This document shows, piece after piece, positions 22,714 to 33,829 of a DNA stretch of 64,000 nt (positions are counted from its first letter, which is position 1; every line of letters starts with the position of its first letter). Below the pieces are notes generated by a model. That model was not told the origin of the DNA, made no database searches, and saw only the letters and a list, made by a program, of their open reading frames with translations. Source of the DNA: Hysterangium stoloniferum. Its lineage: Eukaryota > Basidiomycota > Agaricomycetes > Hysterangiales > Hysterangiaceae. Where the stretch lies: the NCBI GenBank assembly GCA_015178975.1, contig WHVD01000008.1, positions 62,001 to 126,000 on the forward strand, in the 5' to 3' direction. The position numbers were made by a program, and so were the translations under genes.

Positions 22714-25700
22714 ATGATTCCTATCTTTAGGCGTCTGAAACGAGCCTTTTTTTTGTACCCTGAAGAGTCAGAACCTCTGGGTTCTTTTCTGATCCCTCCG
22801 CAGCAGTTACGGTCTAAAGGTTCCTTATCGCCTTCAGTCGGACTAATACCTGATAAATTCCAATCCAACGCTGAAGAACAAACCCGCTCTCAGGGTTTCG
22901 GCATCAAGGAGCTTTCACCAGGTATTTCTCCGTTAATCGAGTAAGCGATCAAATATCACATTGTATTGTCCACCGAGGGTCAACTACGTCTTTTACAGCA
23001 TCGTGGCCATCCATGGCTTGGATGGACATCGTGAGGCATCGTGGACAGCAGGCAATGGTAGGCTCTGGCTTCGCGATTTCTTACCCCAGGGTGTACCTTC
23101 CGCTAGGATTTTGACGTATGGTTATGATGCCTACACCCAGAGTGCGGCTGGATCGTCCACGCAGACATTGGATGGTCACGCAGAGAGCTTTCTTGCACGC
23201 TTGGCTTCTTTCAGACGAATTTCAGATACTACGGTTTGTACAATTCATATGTAGCGAATTTATGATTTCCTCATAGGAAGTACCTCAGAAACGGCCCATA
23301 ATCTTCATTGCACACAGCCTTGGAGGGATTATTCTCAAACACGTAGGTTGATTTTTGTAATAGATGTCCGGCTATAATTAAATGTTGATGCCCTCAGGCT
23401 TTGATACAAGCCAGTCAGGCGCACAAAGGTCACCTGGTTGAACACAAATGGATAGCTTTGTCTACATATGGCATTTTATTCCTCGGCACACCACATCAAG
23501 GCACCCCTGCCATTACCAATCCTGCTAATGAATTGCTGAAACTTGCATCGTTATCGAGCAGAACTAATAATGTATTATTGAAGCACTTGATCTCCAACTC
23601 TGAGTGGTTGCAGCAGCAATTGTCTTCTTACAATGCAATAAGTGGAAATTTCTGTACCAAATTCTTTTATGAAACTTTGCCAACTGTTCTGCCTGATAAA
23701 AGTTTTCAAATTGTGAGTTTGTGTATATGCTCATGGCTGTGATAAACTTACATTGTCTTTCCAAGATTGTTTCTAAAGTATCTGCTGCAATCCTAGGTGC
23801 TGTTGATATGGAAGTGATAGGCATGTCTAAGGATCATAATGGGATGATCAAATTTGCATCTCCAAGTGATGATGACTTTATCTTTATATTGGCCACCATA
23901 CAAGATCTGGGCAAGAAAGCCCCATCCTCAATCCAACTTTGGTGGACTAAGTTTGAGTATGCTGGTAAGAATATCTATTAAATATTTTGCATATTAATAT
24001 CATTTTGCACAATAGAGGTGCAGTCAATGGGAATGACATATAGGGCCAAACTCTGCCCTAGTCCAAGGTTCTTGGGACAAGAGGAACATCTTGCAATACT
24101 GAGGAAATTCTTTGTCCCTCATAATCCTCAACCATGGAGGCACTTTCTTTTATATGGAATGGCAGGGGTTGGGAAAACTCAGATATGTTTGAAATTCATT
24201 GAAGAGGTGCTGACCAAAGACTAGTAAGTAACATGCCCCTTCAATGAGTCTGTTCTATAGATTTTAATCAATCAACCAGTAACTATTGGAGAATTATCTG
24301 GATTGATGCTACAGACACAGTGACCTTACAAAATAGTTTTGCTAGTGTTGCTGATGATTCTGAAGTTAGAGCACAAGGTGTTGAAAGATCCAGTGATGCA
24401 GTTCTGGAATGGTTGTCTCATAATAGAAGGAAGTGGCTTCTTATATTTGATAATGCTGATGGGATGGATGATGAAATCCTTCAATATTTAGGCAAAATCA
24501 GGTTGATTCATGTCCTGATTACAAGCCGGAGTCCTGTTCTTATGGCCTATGTACCATCATCCATTGAAATTCTACCAATGGATCAAGACAGTGCTATTTC
24601 TTTATTTGAAACTGCAGCAAGGCTTCCAAAGCATTCTGATATTACAATGATTACAATATCACAACACATTGTAGAAACTCTGGGCTCTTTACCCCTTGCT
24701 GTGGATGTTGCTGGAGCAACAATATTTGCAGGATTGTGCACACTTGATGATTATTTGAAAATGTACCAAATACAAACAGCAAAATTGCTGGATGCTGACC
24801 ATCCTTCTCTGAAGGGAGCATCAAGGTATAACCACACTGTATATAGTGCATTGAATATCTCATTTAATCTCATTGAAACATCTGTTGCCTGTCCTGAAAC
24901 TGCACAGAATGCCCTATTCATTCTCAGAGTGTTAGGTTTCTTTCATCACCAAAATATTATGGAAAAAATATTCAAACAAGCTGCAGAGTCAGCTCCACCA
25001 GACATATATGATGAACAACTGCAAACTACAAGATCTGATCTTCCCACTCATTTACTTAAATGCAATGAGAATGGAGAATGGATGAATATGAAATTTAGAC
25101 AGGCAATGCAAGTATTATGTGATTATTCCTTGCTATCCAAAAGTGATGATATATATAGGTCTCTTTCCTGGACAATGCATCCTGTGATTCATGCATGGAG
25201 CAGAGACAGAGCCTTGAGGAGTAATAATTCTCTTTACATATGCACAGCAAGAGCCCTCTTAGTAGGGGCTATCACAACTGGAGATACAATGGAGGATATT
25301 ATGGGGCGACGGAATCTTTTACTCCACATTCAGGCATTTAGAAGCAGAAGTTGTGGTGGGAAGGATCTGAAAGTCTATTATGATGATATGTTTAGCAATT
25401 TTTCACTGATATTGAGAGAATTTGGCTACTGGGACATTGCAAATAACATGGGGAAAGTGTTATTGAGGCAAAGAGGCAGTGTCCTGGGTGCAAAACATCC
25501 TGGCACAATTCTGGCCAAGGCCAATTTGGCAAGCACCTACAGTGATCTGGGAAGGCCCAAGGAGGCAGAGGTGCTTGAGCTTCAGGTGTTGGAAGTCCGA
25601 CAGCTCATACTAGGTCCAGAGCACCCTAGCACCATTATGGCCAAGGCCAATTTGGCAAGCACCTACAGTGATCTGGGAAGGCCCAAGGAGGCAGAGGTGC

Positions 25701-27766
25701 TTGAGCTTCAGGTGTTGGAAGCCCGACAGCTCATACTAGGTCCAGAGCATCCTAGCACCATTCTGGCCAAGGCCAATTTGGCAAGCACCTACAGAGATCT
25801 GGGAAGGCACAAGGAGGCAGAGGTGTTTAAGCTTCAGGTGTTGGAAGCCCGACAGCTCATACTAGGTCCAGAGCACCCTGACACCATTCTGGCCAAGGCC
25901 AATTTGGCAAGCACCTACAGAGATCTGGGAAGGCCCAAGGAGGCAGAGGTGCTTCAGCTTCAGGTGTTGGAAGCCCAACAGCTCATACTAGGCCCAGAGC
26001 ACCCTGACACCATTCTGGCCAAGGCCAATTTGGCAAGGACATACAGTGATCTGGGAAGGCCCAAGGAGGCAGAGGTGCTTGAGCTTCAGGTGTTGGAAGC
26101 CCGACAGCTCATACTAGGTCCAGAGCACCCTAGCACCATTCTGGCCAAGGCCAATTTGGCAGGCACCTACAGAGATCTGGGAAGGCCCAAGGAGGCAGAG
26201 GTGCTTGAGCTTCAGGTGTTGGAAGCCCAACAGCTCATACTAGGTCCAGAGCACCCTCACACCATTCTGGCCAAGGCCAATTTGGCAAGGACATACAGTG
26301 ATCTGGGAAGGACCAAGGAGGCAGAGGTGCTTGAGCTTCAGGTGTTGGAAGCCCGACAGCTCATACTAGGTCCAGAGCACCCTGACACCATTCTGGCCAA
26401 GGCCAATTTGGCAAGGACATACAGTGATCTGGGAAGGCCCAAGGAGGCAGAGGTGCTTGAGCTTCAGGTATTGGAAGCCCAACAGCTCATACTAGGTCCA
26501 GATCACCCTGACACCATTTTGGCCAAGGCCAATTTGGCAAGGACATACAGTGATCTGGGAAGGCCCAAGGAGGCAGAGGTGCTTGAGCTTCAGGTGTTGG
26601 AAGCCCAACAGCTCATACTAGGTCCAGAGCACCCTAGCACCATTATGGCCAAGGGCAATTTGGCAAGCACCTACAGTGATCTGGGAAGGCCCAAGGAGGC
26701 AGAGGTGCTTGAGCTTCAGGTGTTGGAAGTCCGACAGCTCATACTAGGTCCAGAGCACCCTAGCACCATTATGGCCAAGGCCAATTTGGCAAGCACCTAC
26801 AGTGATCTGGGAAGGCCCAAGGAGGCAGAGGTGCTTGAGCTTCAGGTGTTGGAAGCCCGACAGCTCATACTAGGTCCAGAGCATCCTAGCACCATTCTGG
26901 CCAAGGCCAATTTGGCAAGCACCTACAGAGATCTGGGAAGGCACAAGGAGGCAGAGGTGTTTAAGCTTCAGGTGTTGGAAGCCCGACAGCTCATACTAGG
27001 TCCAGAGCACCCTCACACCATTCTGGCCAAGGCCAATTTGGCAAGGACATACAGTGATCTGGGAAGGCCCAAGGAGGCAGAGGTGCTTGAGCTTCAGGTA
27101 TTGGAAGCCCAACAGCTCATACTAGGTCCAGATCACCCTGACACCATTTTGGCCAAGGCCAATTTGGCAAGGACATACAGTGATCTGGGAAGGCCCAAGG
27201 AGGCAGAGGTGCTTGAGCTTCAGGTGTTGGAAGCCCAACAGCTCATACTAGGTCCAGAGCACCCTAGCACCATTCTGGCCAAGGCCAATTTGGCAAGCAC
27301 CTACAGAGATCTGGGAAGGCCCAAGGAGGCAGAGGTGCTTCAGCTTCAGGTGTTGGAAGCCCAACAGCTCATACTAGGCCCCGAGCACCCTGACACCATT
27401 CTGGCCAAAGCCAATTTGGCAAGGACATACAGTGATCTGGGAAGGCCCAAGGAGGCAGAGGTGCTTGAGCTTCAGGTGTTGGAAGCCCGACAGCTCATAC
27501 TAGGTCCAGAGCACCCTCACACCATTCTGGCCAAGGCCAATTTGGCAAGGACATACAGTGATCTGGGAAGGCCCAAGGAGGCAGAGGTGCTTGAGCTTCA
27601 GGTATTGGAAGCCCAACAGCTCATACTAGGTCCAGATCACCCTGACACCATTTTGGCCAAGGCCAATTTGGCAAGGACCTACAGAGATCTGGGAAGGCCC
27701 AAGGAGGCAGAGGTGCTTGAGCTTCAGGTGTTGGAAGCCCAACAGCTCCTAGGGGGAGAGTGTTAA
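22714..27766 (+). CDS. NLR-B: alpha/beta-hydrolase - NB-ARC - TPR protein
   Basis: Model: 22714-22940, 22999-23233, 23277-23342, 23398-23712, 23766-23964, 24016-24223, 24280-27766; 1578 residues. All six introns are 43-58 bp, GT-AG, and in phase. Domain order is as in NLR-A: hydrolase with Ser168, Asp295 and His305 as triad candidates; NB-ARC with GMAGVGKTQ near 395-403; 18 TPR units from about residue 815. The start ATG is supported by conservation in NLR-A and NLR-C. The protein ends LLGGEC, where the Cys and stop codons are the first six bases of LTR-C (27761-27766). The original array continued downstream as relics from 29553. Non-self recognition is inferred from the architecture. Confidence 0.92.
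25490..27755 (+). repeat. coding TPR array of NLR-B, 18 units of 126 bp
   Basis: Eighteen 126-bp units. Units 1-3 and 10-12 share rare variants (GVRQ-type Val-Arg, TIMAK, RHKEAEVFK and a silent GAGCATCCT) at an offset of exactly 1134 bp, or nine units. The silent marker TTCAGGTATTGG recurs at 26465, 27095 and about 27600, spacings of five and four units. This indicates recent block duplication by unequal exchange or conversion. Confidence 0.9.
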
Positions 27767-27958
27767 GGACTGTGCAGGCTCACAGAGGGCTTCTGGACAC
27801 CCTGCAGATAATCTGGTAGGTCCTGCCCTCAGCCTATAGGCTGTGCCCTTGTGAGATCTTGATGTCCAATTTCAAACAGGTGGATGGAAATCCCAAGGAG
27901 TCCAAGAGTAGTCGATAGGTTGAGGGGCCGAACAGTTGATAGGTGATAGGTTGGGTGG

Positions 27959-28359
27959 TGTGAAGGGTATGCTTCTACCACAGTTTCATTGTGGTAAAAC
28001 ACTTCTTTTATTTTATTTATATTTTACACATTTTATTCATATTTTTTTATCCTTTATATTCTTCCAATATTGCACCATTTCATTAGTTCGAAGCTCTGTG
28101 TATACTTGTGGGTGCACTTGGCACCTAACAAACAGACATACTTTTACCCAAGCACCACCACTCGTAAGACACAAACTAGGTCTACAGTGAGCAGTGATTA
28201 GGGTAACGTGTCAGCTACCACATAGGTAGCATTATCTGAGCTAGCGAACACTTCTGGCCCTGAACTATAACAGTCGAGGCCTCCACTTGAATCATCCTTC
28301 CTCCCATTCTACTCATTTCTTTGTATATAGAACAGTCAGAACTTCCATCACTCTTCACA
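27959..28359 (+). mobile_element. solo LTR-1 nested in LTR-C, TSD GGTGG
   Basis: 401 bp, TGTGAAGGGTATGC to CACTCTTCACA, flanked by GGTGG at 27954-27958 and 28360-28364. It has the LTR-1 hairpin near its start. The same insertion is present in the left arm (10593-10909). Confidence 0.9.
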
Positions 28360-28899
28360 GGTGGTGAGTTGGAAAACCCGTGGGCTCTGATGAGGCTGAT
28401 AGTGTGTGTTTCAAGGATGAGGAAAGGGTGGAATATACAAGCTATGTTACTGGAGAGAATCTTAGTTGATTTTCTGACTGGATTGTATGTACAACATTGG
28501 CTAGACTATATAGACTGTGGAATGTATGCAATACCAAATCTGGTAATAATTAAGATCAAAATGAGTAATCATGAAACAATGCTAGTAAACAACAAACTTG
28601 GTGTTAGGGGTGGAATGGAACAGAGGAGAGTCAGAAACATGACATGTCATTTGACCATAACGGGAGTGGAGCTCAGTTAGAGAGCTGACAGGTTGTCTGG
28701 GTGGAGTCTGGTGGTTGGTGTGTGGGATGAAGTCAGGGATTGACAGGTGTGATGTGCATGGGTCCTGGTGGGCACTCCAGTTGACTGTACTTTAGGTACT
28801 AGATGGCAAGTCAGGTGCATATAGTGTGAGGTCTGGAGGCCAGTGGGTTTTCCGGTCTGTAAACTGATAGGTATAGAGGGTCAGGTGCATGTAGGATGG

Positions 28900-29520
28900 A
28901 GGATAGTCACAATTCATTGAATATACAAAATTTTATGAAAAACTCCTCATATTTTTAAGTGAGACTACTTCCTCTGGCTATGACTACATGTTTTAGGGGT
29001 TTATATTTCATTACCCCAAAATTTGATCTTTAAGACTTGTATGCTCTTTTAAAATATGCACAAATGTCATGGTTATACAAGATTATCTGGGTTGTTACCT
29101 AATCTTTGGGATAAAATGCATTCTCTAGTATCTCCATGACTTTTAAAATGTCCACAAATATTATAGTTAACCAAAATTACTCGGGTTGTTACCTAATCTT
29201 TGGGATGAGATGCATTCTCTTGTATATTATGCAAACTTTCAAATATAGTTCATATAATTTAAATTTATTTGGTTTAGAAAGTTAACCAGAACTATCTGGC
29301 CAACCAATCCATGTTGTGGAATTTATCCCCAAAAGGATAATCTATATATGTTTGTTTGACTAACTTTTGTCAGATACAAGATAAATATTAATATTTCCTT
29401 ATTCTCCAGAATGTCATCTGATAGACTGAATTTGCTTAAATATTAATTTTACAACAAAAATATAAATATATATACTTTAGCGGATAAATAACTTTTAAAG
29501 TTTTGGGTTATCCTCCAAGG
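28900..29520. repeat. AT-rich insert in LTR-C with internal direct repeat
   Basis: Absent from the other LTR-C copies. It holds a direct repeat of about 80 bp (29049-29131 and 29147-29225, both containing GGGTTGTTACCTAATCTTTG) and is bounded by TGGAGGATA near 28896 and its complement TATCCTCCA near 29510. It may be a small nonautonomous element; no coding capacity. Confidence 0.4.
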
Positions 29521-29814
29521 GTCTGGAGCCTGGCAGGTTTCTGGTCCTAACACAGAGCACCTTAGCACCATTCTGGCCAAGGCCAATTTGGCAAGGACCT
29601 ACAGAGATCTGGGAAGGCCCAACTTGGGGAGGCAGAGGCACTTGAGCTTCAAGTGTTGGAAGCCCAACAGCTCATGCTAGGTCCAGAGGACTCTGACACC
29701 ATTCTGGCCAAGAGCAATTTGGCAAGCACTTACAGTGATCTGGAAAGGCCCAAGGAGGCAGAGGTGCTTAAGCTTGAGGTGTTGGAAGCCTGACAGCTCA
29801 TACAAGATCCAGAG

Positions 29815-30446
29815 TGTGAGAGGTACGGCGAAATATACTCAGGAAATAGAGTCTGGATGAGCTCATACTATATTTCCTTTATTATTTCTACTCTCTCTAT
29901 TTTATTATACACTTATAATTAGTTCGACGACCTATGTATGCGGTACATCAACTCTTGTGGGCGCATACACGCCAGATGTATGTATTCTAGTGCCCGTAGT
30001 TAAAACTCAGACACTTTTTACCCCACAACCATGACTTACCCAGACACCCAGTTAGTGTCCTGTAAGTTGTGATTGGGGTATCATCTCGACCGTCATAGAT
30101 GGGCTTCAACTATCTACACAATCAGAGTTTCGAACTGTGCCAGTCAAAACTCCACCTATATCTCAATCTGCACGGACCACATCCACGCTACTCTATTATT
30201 CGACTCTCGTTATTCTTTTCTACACTCAAGCAGTCATTTGGAATCACACCTAACAGTCGATTCCCTTTATTCATTTTAGCTATCTACTCTACCTTAGCTA
30301 GTTACTTCACTCAGATGTATTGAACTGAATAGTCAATACTCGTTCAGTGCATATTAGACTTAGACAGTCAATATAACTATGTATCATACCTAAACGGTCG
30401 ATATTCTTCATATATAGAATGGTTAGAACTTCCACCACTCTTCACA
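29815..30446 (+). mobile_element. solo LTR-2, TSD CAGAG
   Basis: 632 bp, TGTGAGAGGTACGG to CCACTCTTCACA, flanked by CAGAG at 29810-29814 and 30447-30451. It interrupts a TPR relic at the same pentamer used by LTR-C one array segment earlier. Confidence 0.9.
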
Positions 30447-30520
30447 CAGAGCACCCTGACACCATTCTGGCTGAGGCTAATTTGGCAAGGACCTACAGTG
30501 ATCTGGGAAGGCCCAAGGAG

Positions 30521-30937
30521 TGTGAGGAGTATGCTTTTACCACAGTTTCATTGTGGTAAAACACTCCTTTTATTTTATTTATATTTTACATATTCTATTC
30601 ATATTTTTCTATCTTTCATATTCTTTGAATATTGCATATTTCATTGGTTCGAAGCATTGTGTATACTTGTGGGTGCACTCAGCACCAATTAGAACTCAGA
30701 CACACTTTTACCCAAGAACCACCACTCATAAGACATAAACTAGGTCTACTACGAGCGGTGATCAGGGTAACATGTCAGCTACTACATAGGTAGCAATATC
30801 TGAACTATCTAACACTTCTGGCCTCGAACTGTAACAGTCAAGGCCTCCACCCGAATCATCCTTCTCGAATCATCCATCTTCCCATTCTACTCATTTCTTC
30901 GTATATAGAACAGTCAGAACTTATACCACTCTTCACA
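30521..30937 (+). mobile_element. solo LTR-1, TSD AGGAG
   Basis: 417 bp, TGTGAGGAGTATGC to CACTCTTCACA, flanked by AGGAG at 30516-30520 and 30938-30942. A hairpin (TTTTACCACA, 7-nt loop, TGTGGTAAAA) lies at 30535-30561. It is inserted in the TPR relic chain. Confidence 0.92.
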
Positions 30938-31661
30938 AGGAGGCAGAGGTGCTTAAGTTTCAGGTATTGGAAGCCTGACAGCTCATACTAGGTCCAGAGC
31001 ACCCTGACACCATTCTGGCGAAGTGTTAAGAGTTGTTCATAGAGCTTATCAGAGGGTTTCTAGAGAAACCTGTGGGAAATCTGGTAGGACTTGGCTTCAG
31101 CTTATAGGCTGCGCCCTCGTGAGATCGTCTTGTCCAATTTCAGACAGGTGGACAGGAATCCCAGGGAGTCTGGGAGGGGTTTGTGGGTTGAGAGGTCAGG
31201 GAGTCGACTGTGGGAATCCCATGGAAGTCAAGGGGTCAGGCAGAGATGAGTCAAGGGTCGAGATAGATAGGTTGGAGGTCAAGTGATAGATGGGTCAGAG
31301 CCCGTGGTGTTAGAATTTGCAGGTTCATAATACACTTGACTCAGTTTGGGTACAAAGAACATGTCGCAAACGTATGAAGTGTAGAGTACAAGTACCTAGT
31401 TTAAGTACCTACTACCAGTAATACTATACCCAGTTACCCATCAATCACATGCTAGATTGTTTGCAAACCCAAAAAATCTAATACTCCTTCTCAAACAATG
31501 TAGTTTTCATACAGAAAAACTCACACTAAATGACTAAGAGAACATGCTCAGTATCTGTACACTCCTTATTTTCATCTGTTGCTATGGCTGGGTATTAGAT
31601 AATGGTTTCTGATTACCTCGCAGTGATGCAGATGAACAATCTGTAGCATAATGTCCCCTAC

Positions 31662-32381
31662 TGTTACGACCGTGTCGCAACCCTATCGGCCCCGAGGTTA
31701 TCACCACTTGTCAACGTTTCAAGTCATCCTCTCGGAAACCATCGGCCCCGAAGCTGACGAATGTTTCGCGAAGATCAAACTCCATTTACGCCCACGTCAA
31801 ATAACTCGTATTGTCTGGTCAAAACTTTGATACGTCCCCTTTCTTATGTTGATCCGTTCAATCTTATGTTTCGCATATGTCTATCTATATTTGTAGTCCT
31901 CGAACCATTTCCTTTTATCGTAATCCCGCTCTCGGTTATCATCGGCCTCCGAACTAATCATAAACTTCCCGTTCCTAGTCAAGCTTATTGTTAATACCGT
32001 GTTCCGCCCTTCTCCCCATTAGTATTTTCCAGACGCCTGTTACTTGTATATGAACCCGCTGTAATTGTAGTTACTAGACAATCAGAATATCGACTCAGAA
32101 TACCCTCATACACCTGTATCAGTCTCATACTAAGACTTCCCCCATCCGCCTTCGCGTGCGCTCGCCCACTCCCGGCCCGACCCCTTGGCCCGACGCCCGA
32201 CTTGTCCTTCGATTCCGATCGGTATCACGCCGAAAGGTACTCACTAGGACTAGTCTTCGCCCGCCCGAAATTTAAGGACATCCTGCGGATATTTGCGAGG
32301 GCGCAGCCCATAAGCTGAAGCCAAGTCCTTCCGATCGGTCCCTGTCGGCCACCGACATTAGTCAGTTTCCAGTTCTTAACA
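31662..32381 (+). mobile_element. solo LTR-B, TSD CCTAC, inside copia zinc knuckle
   Basis: 720 bp, TGTTACGACCGTGTCGCAAC to CCAGTTCTTAACA, flanked by CCTAC at 31657-31661 and 32382-32386. Removing it restores the zinc-knuckle codons of the copia gag. Confidence 0.93.
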
Positions 32382-32943
32382 CCTACTGCCGCAGTTAAAA
32401 CATGTGATTTTGGATGTGGGCCATTTGCCTTTGCTGTGGATGGGGAGCGCAGTCTCTTGGTCAGGGCGAATTTCAGTGGATGGTTCTTGGCACACCTCCT
32501 TGTTCATGAGATGGGTGATGACACTGTCAAGTGTCAATTGGTCAGGAGGGATAGAGTCGAGGGTAACAATGAATGTGGAGTAGGTGTCAGGAAGGCCAGC
32601 CGAAAGTGAAGGATAATGTCATTTTCGAGAACATCTATACCTGCGTCAGTCAATCTGTAGGCGGCATTTTTGACTTCTGATATCCAGGAGTTCATTGTCT
32701 GATCATTGCGCTTCTGCATATAAAGAAAACAATGGTGAAGGGCAAGACAGGTAGTGAAACTGTGGGCCCAATGGACTTGTTTCAAACTTTCCCAAATAAT
32801 CTTTGGATCTTCATGATGTGTATGGGGAAACTGACATTTCGACGTGGAGGATAATCTTGGCATGGGCGAGTTTCTGCTTCGTCACAAAGGCACGGACTGG
32901 CTTTGAGTTTGCAGAACCAGGTGGACGGGTCATGTCACCACTA

Positions 32944-33726
32944 AGGTAGGCATCACTTTAGTTTGGCACCTGTTTATGTAAGCAAAAAAGTGACCTACTC
33001 GCACTCCTTTCTGTGCTTCCACAACATAGATAATTTGTAATTAAAGCCTAGGGAAGTGGAGTTGGGATCCATTCCTCCAGTTCTCAGGTTTAAAACTTGA
33101 AAAATAATTCACCCTTGCCAAGTAGTAGGACTTACAAATTTTAACTTTTTTTTGAGTCTCTGAATGCTTAAAAACTCGTTTCCATGTGATTCTGAGATTT
33201 TCAAAAATTTGCAAGTGTCAGTATTGGCCACTTACATAATCATCACATGATATATTGGGCAGCCTTGTTTTAAGGGCCTAAAATTGGGAAAGAAAACTGT
33301 ATTAAATTCAAATATATTGTACTTATCTTACTTATATAAAAATTCTCCTAAGAAAAAGAGGGTATAGCTGCATATGTACTTGTGCAGTAAGCTGTGCACT
33401 TGATCACAGGCCACATTACATAAGCAGCACAGTGGCAAACGCCCGGTTGCACAGTTCTACTACCATGCCTCAGAAGTCTAAAGCTGCACAATCTCGCATC
33501 AAAAACCTTGGATCAACAAAAGATACCATGGCCATCATATATTACCTCCAATCATGCTTGCACAAGTATGGCAAGCTCAAATTATTATGCCTGTACCATT
33601 ATAGTGACTCCAATTCATTTTTTGACTTCATAATAAATTTTTCAAAAATTTGATTCGCAAATTTGGCTGCTCTTGGCGCTTAGTAATATGATTACATAAT
33701 GTGCTGAACTAAAGTGATGCCTACCT
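32944..33726. mobile_element. 783-bp inverted-repeat element at TA (mariner-like candidate)
   Basis: Ends are inverted repeats (AGGTAGGCATCACTTTAGTT, then two variable bases and GCAC) flanked by TA on both sides (32942-32943, 33727-33728), which fits Tc1/mariner-type integration. It sits between two continuous pieces of copia gag. Inside is a short plus-strand frame from 33465 beginning MPQKSKAAQSRIKNLG, too short to be a transposase, so the copy is nonautonomous. Confidence 0.75.
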
Positions 33727-33829
33727 TAACAACATCCCACAGGTTCTTGTCAGTGAGTAGTGCTTCCATCAGATAAGCCCAGTCAGTGTAGTTGCAATCG
33801 TCGAGTTTTGGAATTAACAGTTCTGGCAT

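Larger units (their letters stand above)
10593..28279. repeat. 17.7-kb imperfect palindrome (inverted duplication)
   Basis: Corresponding points in the two arms sum to a near-constant value (38743-38744 across the NLR exons, 38756-38770 near the centre, 38872 at the outer edge because NLR-B has one extra 126-bp TPR unit). Arms are about 10593-18850 and 19930-28279, with a ~1.1-kb central spacer. The arms share the LTR-C and LTR-1 insertions downstream of each NLR. Confidence 0.93.
27761..29552 (-). mobile_element. LTR-C insertion 1, minus strand, terminating NLR-B
   Basis: Reads TGTTAAGGACTG at 27761 and CTGGTCCTAACA at 29552. Flanking pentamers are GAGAG (27756-27760) and CAGAG (29553-29557), a near-perfect target duplication inside a TPR unit. 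It contains the LTR-1 copy at 27959-28359. An extra segment of about 620 bp at 28900-29520 makes it longer than the 747-bp copy at 50407-51153. Confidence 0.8.
31490..33829 (-). pseudogene. copia gag (UBN2-type) with zinc knuckle, twice interrupted
   Basis: The minus-strand reading starts at the ATG at 33827-33829 (MPELLIPKLDDCNYTDWAYL, to LWDVV). It resumes after the 32944-33726 insert (SGDMTRPPGSANSKP), runs through a copia gag domain (32870-32534, e.g. WAHSFTTCLALHHCFLYMQK), and reaches a zinc knuckle CFNCGSRGHYATDC that is split by LTR-B (31662-32381) between its second Cys and the His. Gag would coat the element RNA in virus-like particles. The copy is dead. Confidence 0.8.

Noticed and set aside
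28321-28680. 119-codon plus-strand ORF
   Set aside because: Lies across LTR-1 and LTR-C sequence, crosses an insertion boundary and is not kept in other LTR-C copies.
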